This document shows positions 61,608-64,000 of a DNA stretch of 64,000 bases, one piece after another. Location of the stretch: assembly GCF_020515695.1 (NCBI RefSeq), contig NZ_JAIWJA010000003.1, positions 62,001 through 126,000 on the forward strand, given 5' to 3'. Made by a program: the position numbers and the translations under genes. The stretch comes from Pseudomonas sp. MWU16-30317. GTDB taxonomy: Bacteria; Pseudomonadota; Gammaproteobacteria; Pseudomonadales; Pseudomonadaceae. Below the pieces are notes generated by a model, which worked only from the letters and a program-made list of their open reading frames with translations, had not been told where the DNA came from and ran no database searches. How positions within the stretch are numbered: position 1 is the stretch's first letter; each line of letters starts with the position of its first letter.

Positions 61608-64000
61608 TCACCAGTTGTAGGAAACCGTCCCCAGCAGCGTGCGGGTGTCACCCCAGTAGCAGCGCCCCGCATCGTTGCAACCCGACACGTAGTCTTTGTT
61701 GAAGAGGTTTTTCGCGTTGAGATCCACCGACCAGTGCGGGTCTATGCGGTAACCGACGTTAGCGTCCACCAGCGTCACGTCGCCGGCATCGAGCTTGCCG
61801 TACAGGCTCGACCCGGTGTACGAGAAGGTGCTGTCGAAATAGCGCACCCCGGCGCCGACGTGCAGCCCATTGAGATAGCCATCGAGGAAGCGGTATTTGG
61901 CCCAGACCGACGCCTGGTTGCGCGGTACACCGGTCATCTGCTTGCCTTCGACGATCGATCCAGCCTTGTCCTTGGTAATGCGCGCATCGGTGTAGCTGTA
62001 GGATGCCACCAGGTTGAGGTTGGCGGTGACATCGCTGTTGACCTCCAGCTCCATACCCTTGGAGCGGCTCTGCCCGACCTGGCGATAGGTGTTGCTAGTT
62101 GAATCCAGGTAGGTGTCGTCTTTTTTCAGCAGGTCGTAGACGGACGCAGTGATCGAAGTGTTCCAGCCAATCGGCTCGATCTTCATCCCCACTTCGTACT
62201 GGCGGCTGGTGATCGGATTGAGCGGCGCGCCGGCGTTGGAGATCTGCTGCACGGGCACGAATGCGGTCGAATAGCTGATGTACGGCGTGACACCGTTATC
62301 GAAGGCGTACATCAAGCCGCCCTGATAGGTGAATTTCTTGTCGGTAGAACTGATATCGCTAGCGGGGCTGACCTTGTCGCGGAAATCACTGTCGACCCAG
62401 TCCTGGCGCCCACCCAACAGCATGATCCAGTGGTCATACTTGCTGTGCAGCTGGGCATAAACCCCGTTCATCTCCTGATCGAGCAGGGTGTTCTGCACAT
62501 GTACCGGCGTGGTGGGCGTGCGGGTATACACAGGGTTGAACACATTGATCACACCACCAAACCCAGCGTCCCAGTCCTGGTTGAACGCGGTGCGGTCATG
62601 GCTGGCGCCAAGCAACAGAGTGTTATCCACAGGCCCGACGGCAAACTTCCCTTCCAGCTGGTTATCCACAGAGTAGACCGTCGACTCATTGTCCCGGTCA
62701 TAGGCGGTCATGGTCACGTTGGTCCCGTAGCCACCGTTGTTCAGGGCGGTTGGCCAGGTCTCGTGGCGATCAATGCGCGATTCCATGAACCGCGAGTTCT
62801 GGCGGAACTGCCAATCGTCATTGAAGCTGTGGACAAATTCGTACCCGGCGCTCCAGGTCTCGCGCTTGAAGTGGTTCCAGTCTGGATCGCCGAGCAGGGT
62901 GTGTTTGCTCAGCTTGCCATTGGGGTTGTCCAGCAAGGTGCCGGCAGCGGGCAGGCCGAGCTCGAGATTGGTGTGGTCCTTCTGGTAGTTGGCCAGCAAG
63001 GTCAGGCTGTTGTAGTCGTCGAAGTTAAGGGTCATCGACGGCGCCACGTACAGGCGATCGTCCGGCACGTGATCGGTCTGGGTATCGGATTCGCGACCGA
63101 ACATGACCATGCGGCCCAGCACGGTGCCGCTGTCGTTCAGCGGCCCGGACACGTCGATGCCCAACTGCCGGCGATTGTTGCTGCCGTAGCTCAGTTGCAC
63201 CTCGCCCTGGGACTCGGTAGTTGGCCGTTTGCTGACCAGATTGACCAACCCGCCCGGCGCATTTTCGCCATAGAGAATGGATGACGGACCGCGGAAAATC
63301 TCTACCCGCTCCAGGCCATAGGGTTCGGTGGTGGTGTCGTAACGGTTGCCCTGCACCCGCAGGCCGTCGCGCAGCAGACCGTACCCATAATCGGTGGCGT
63401 TGAAGCCGCGGATAAAGAACAGGTCACCGGCCAGGCTGTCGCCCGCCGCGAAGGGCGGCGCGAAGATACCGGGCACGTAGCCGAGCACTTCGGTGAGGCT
63501 CTGGGATTTTTGGTCCTTCATACGCTGCGCGGTGACCACCGAGACCGAGCGCGGGGTCTCGGACAGCGCCGTACTGGTCTTGGTGGCGGCGCGACTGCGG
63601 TCGGCCTTGTAGCCTAGGTCAGGCTCGGCGTATTGCCCCTGTATCCCCGGGGTGGAGGAGTCGATACGGGTCGGCGCGAGATTGACCGCGTCACTGACGG
63701 GCACGGCTTGCAGGATATAACTGCCCGGCGCCTGACTGGCGGCCTGCAGCCCGGAGCCTTGCAGCAACGCGGCGAAGCCTTGGTCTATCGAATAACTGCC
63801 CTGCAGCCCCTCAGTGCGGCGATTGGCCGTCTGGCCGGGCGCGAACGAAAGGATCACATTGGCCGAGGCGGCGAACTGGCTCAGGGCCTTGTCCAATGGG
63901 CCGGCGCCGATGCTATAGCTCTGCGTTGCATTGGCGGCGTAGGCACTCCCGCTGAGCAGCGGCAACAGGCTGGCGCTACTTATCAACAGGCCGTAGGCGA
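61608..64000 (-). CDS. TonB-dependent siderophore receptor with signalling domain (5' partial)
   Basis: At least 797 residues, with the N-terminus running off the window: the frame is still open at 64000 and the signal peptide is incomplete. After the signal comes an STN domain (YSIGAGPLDKALSQFAASANVILSF...), then the plug (SVSVVTAQRMKDQ...VEIFRGPSSILYGENAPGGLVNLVSKRP) and a 22-strand barrel ending ...LLGTVSYNW with the usual terminal aromatic. The STN domain marks a transducer receptor that signals through an anti-sigma/ECF pair, expected nearby beyond the edge. Siderophore unknown. Confidence 0.93.
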   Translation of the reverse strand, partial: AYGLLISSASLLPLLSGSAYAANATQSYSIGAGPLDKALSQFAASANVILSFAPGQTANRRTEGLQGSYSIDQGFAALLQGSGLQAASQAPGSYILQAVPVSDAVNLAPTRIDSSTPGIQGQYAEPDLGYKADRSRAATKTSTALSETPRSVSVVTAQRMKDQKSQSLTEVLGYVPGIFAPPFAAGDSLAGDLFFIRGFNATDYGYGLLRDGLRVQGNRYDTTTEPYGLERVEIFRGPSSILYGENAPGGLVNLVSKRPTTESQGEVQLSYGSNNRRQLGIDVSGPLNDSGTVLGRMVMFGRESDTQTDHVPDDRLYVAPSMTLNFDDYNSLTLLANYQKDHTNLELGLPAAGTLLDNPNGKLSKHTLLGDPDWNHFKRETWSAGYEFVHSFNDDWQFRQNSRFMESRIDRHETWPTALNNGGYGTNVTMTAYDRDNESTVYSVDNQLEGKFAVGPVDNTLLLGASHDRTAFNQDWDAGFGGVINVFNPVYTRTPTTPVHVQNTLLDQEMNGVYAQLHSKYDHWIMLLGGRQDWVDSDFRDKVSPASDISSTDKKFTYQGGLMYAFDNGVTPYISYSTAFVPVQQISNAGAPLNPITSRQYEVGMKIEPIGWNTSITASVYDLLKKDDTYLDSTSNTYRQVGQSRSKGMELEVNSDVTANLNLVASYSYTDARITKDKAGSIVEGKQMTGVPRNQASVWAKYRFLDGYLNGLHVGAGVRYFDSTFSYTGSSLYGKLDAGDVTLVDANVGYRIDPHWSVDLNAKNLFNKDYVSGCNDAGRCYWGDTRTLLGTVSYNW

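Overview
The window is a high-GC, gene-dense chromosomal segment from a fluorescent, probably plant-associated Pseudomonas. Three things point there: the gene order dnaA-dnaN-recF-gyrB with rpmH-rnpA-yidD-yidC-mnmE on the other side of the replication origin; the order glyQ-glyS-gmhB, trkA-rsmB-fmt-def-dprA-tsaC-qor-hemF-aroE and trpI/trpBA, which matches what I recall of the P. aeruginosa origin region; and repeated GC-rich REP elements. No tRNA or rRNA gene, insertion sequence, integrase or CRISPR array was seen.

Layout. 1-6.8 kb: a gamma-carbonic anhydrase fragment, a HAD phosphatase, a lipoprotein aminopeptidase, two tandem lipoprotein paralogues, two DUF1161 proteins, OsmC, a luciferase-like oxidoreductase, dodecin and an ElaB/YqjD-like protein. 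6.8-9.9 kb: trpI divergent from trpBA. 10-14.6 kb: a CigR-like protein, a DOPA-dioxygenase-like protein, and a choline-sulfate module (LysR regulator, betC sulfatase, choline-binding protein). 14.7-31.1 kb: housekeeping genes aroE, hemF, qor, tsaC, dprA, a LysM protein, def-fmt-rsmB-trkA, a lipid A acyltransferase, tag, glyQS, gmhB and a PlsC-type acyltransferase. 31.1-50.7 kb: a block of metabolic genes between the PlsC-type gene and gyrB, which are adjacent in P. aeruginosa as I recall. 50.8-61.6 kb: gyrB, recF, dnaN, dnaA, oriC, rpmH, rnpA, yidD, yidC, mnmE. 61.6-64 kb: a TonB-dependent siderophore receptor running off the edge.

The accessory block is the most interesting part. It holds two MHS-type MFS transporters, a GMC oxidoreductase, a medium-chain dehydrogenase, three Lrp/AsnC regulators, an uncharacterised 150-residue protein, a convincing ACC deaminase gene (acdS: Lys51, Tyr294, Glu295, Leu322) divergent from its Lrp-type regulator acdR, and a seven-gene operon for a peptide-type ABC importer plus two different M20 metallopeptidases under a divergent LysR gene. 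AcdS converts the ethylene precursor ACC to 2-oxobutyrate and ammonia. A peptide importer with two amide-bond hydrolases next to it suggests, as a hypothesis only, that the block scavenges conjugated amino acids, possibly including plant ACC conjugates.

Chromosome-maintenance signals are dense. There are two perfect and one near-perfect ParB-binding parS sites, one of them inside the accessory block. At least 23 perfect 9-bp DnaA boxes (TTATCCACA) were counted across the window, against about 0.5 expected by chance in random sequence. The intergenic oriC region between dnaA and rpmH is the only stretch over 300 bp without a gene.
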